Position numbers and translations under genes: made by a program
Shown: positions 8,057 through 8,331 of the stretch, piece after piece
How the letters are laid out: each line of letters opens with the position of its first letter
Numbering within the stretch: the stretch's first letter is position 1
Source of the DNA: Arenicella sp.
GTDB lineage: Bacteria > Pseudomonadota > Gammaproteobacteria > Arenicellales > Arenicellaceae
Assembly (NCBI GenBank): GCA_023299895.1
Contig: JALZWI010000155.1
Location: forward strand, 1-8,331
Direction: 5' to 3'
DNA length: 8,331 nucleotides
The notes under the pieces: generated by a model
Database searches by the model: none
The model's input: only the letters and a program-made list of their open reading frames with translations
What the model was told of the DNA's origin: nothing

Positions 8057-8331
8057 AATTGTGACAGCACACAGTTTGTTCATGTTGCACTCTATATCGG
8101 ACAACTTTCAGAACAGAAGCCCAATAGTTTCTTTCATATAATTTCCAAAGATACTGGCTTCGACCCTTTAATCAGACATTTGAAGCGAAGTAAGATTAAG
8201 GTTATGCGGGAGAGTGATATTGCCGAAATACCTTTATTGAAAATATCTAATTCATCGAATACTGATGAACCAGTATCCGCAATAGTAAAAAATCTTATTG
8301 GGCGCGGTCAATTAGTCCATGCGACCGCGAT
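8057..8331 (+). pseudogene. PIN-like nuclease gene, 5'-truncated and cut by the window end
   Basis: From just after a TAG (8054-8056) an open frame of 91 codons runs off the window. It contains HVALYIGQL, then FFHIISKDTGFDPLIRHLK (residues 25-43), the signature of a family of bacterial PIN/NYN-like RNases whose members usually read ALDFHIAYYIG...FFHILSKDTGFDPLI. The Asp in SKDTGFD is kept. The preceding Asp expected in ALDFH is replaced (TQFVH), though the alignment there is short. The N-terminal half, which would hold the first catalytic Asp and the start codon (about 50-60 residues), is absent: upstream in-frame sequence is interrupted by the TAG, and no early start codon follows it. The tail after about residue 55 looks like a linker to a second domain beyond the window. 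A decayed or rearranged gene is likely; a frameshift near 8050 is an alternative. Confidence 0.65.

Noticed and set aside
8155..8307. Minus-strand open stretch of about 57 codons opposite the PIN-like gene
   Set aside because: It has no recognisable motif, whereas the plus strand carries a clear PIN-like signature over the same DNA.

Overview
The window reads as chromosomal DNA of a low-GC, probably marine or aquatic gammaproteobacterium. This inference rests on the type of the ppc and katG proteins, an OxyR-type katG promoter and the AT-rich spacers; the genus cannot be fixed from the sequence.

Left part (1-4676), all on the + strand: a complete phosphoenolpyruvate carboxylase (ppc), followed after 21 bases by a one-domain voltage-gated cation channel of the NaChBac/NavAb family, probably co-transcribed. 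Next, behind its own likely promoter, is an exported protein made of six Sel1 repeats with an acidic loop. It ends opposite a minus-strand DoxX-family membrane protein.

Middle (4653-5675): doxX is preceded by a 43-codon frame that recognisably encodes the N-terminus of NADP-dependent glutamate dehydrogenase (GdhA), then breaks off. Its stop overlaps the doxX start as ATGA, so doxX appears to sit on the truncated front end of a lost gdhA. About 375 bases follow with no convincing gene. They end in a textbook four-element OxyR site abutting a sigma70 promoter.

Right part (5676-8331): a complete catalase-peroxidase (katG) with all key residues, closed by a strong intrinsic terminator. Beyond it the sequence is broken. 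There is a 23-codon C-terminal SEC-C zinc motif on the minus strand without a body, then a PIN-like nuclease gene on the plus strand that lacks its start and runs off the window. No CRISPR array, rRNA, tRNA or intact mobile element was seen.

Functionally the genes look like independent housekeeping and stress units: anaplerosis (ppc), ion entry (channel), envelope (Sel1, DoxX) and peroxide defence (katG under OxyR). The most unusual points are the acidic, possibly calcium-type selectivity filter of the channel, the gdhA relic feeding doxX, and the two gene stumps at the right edge.
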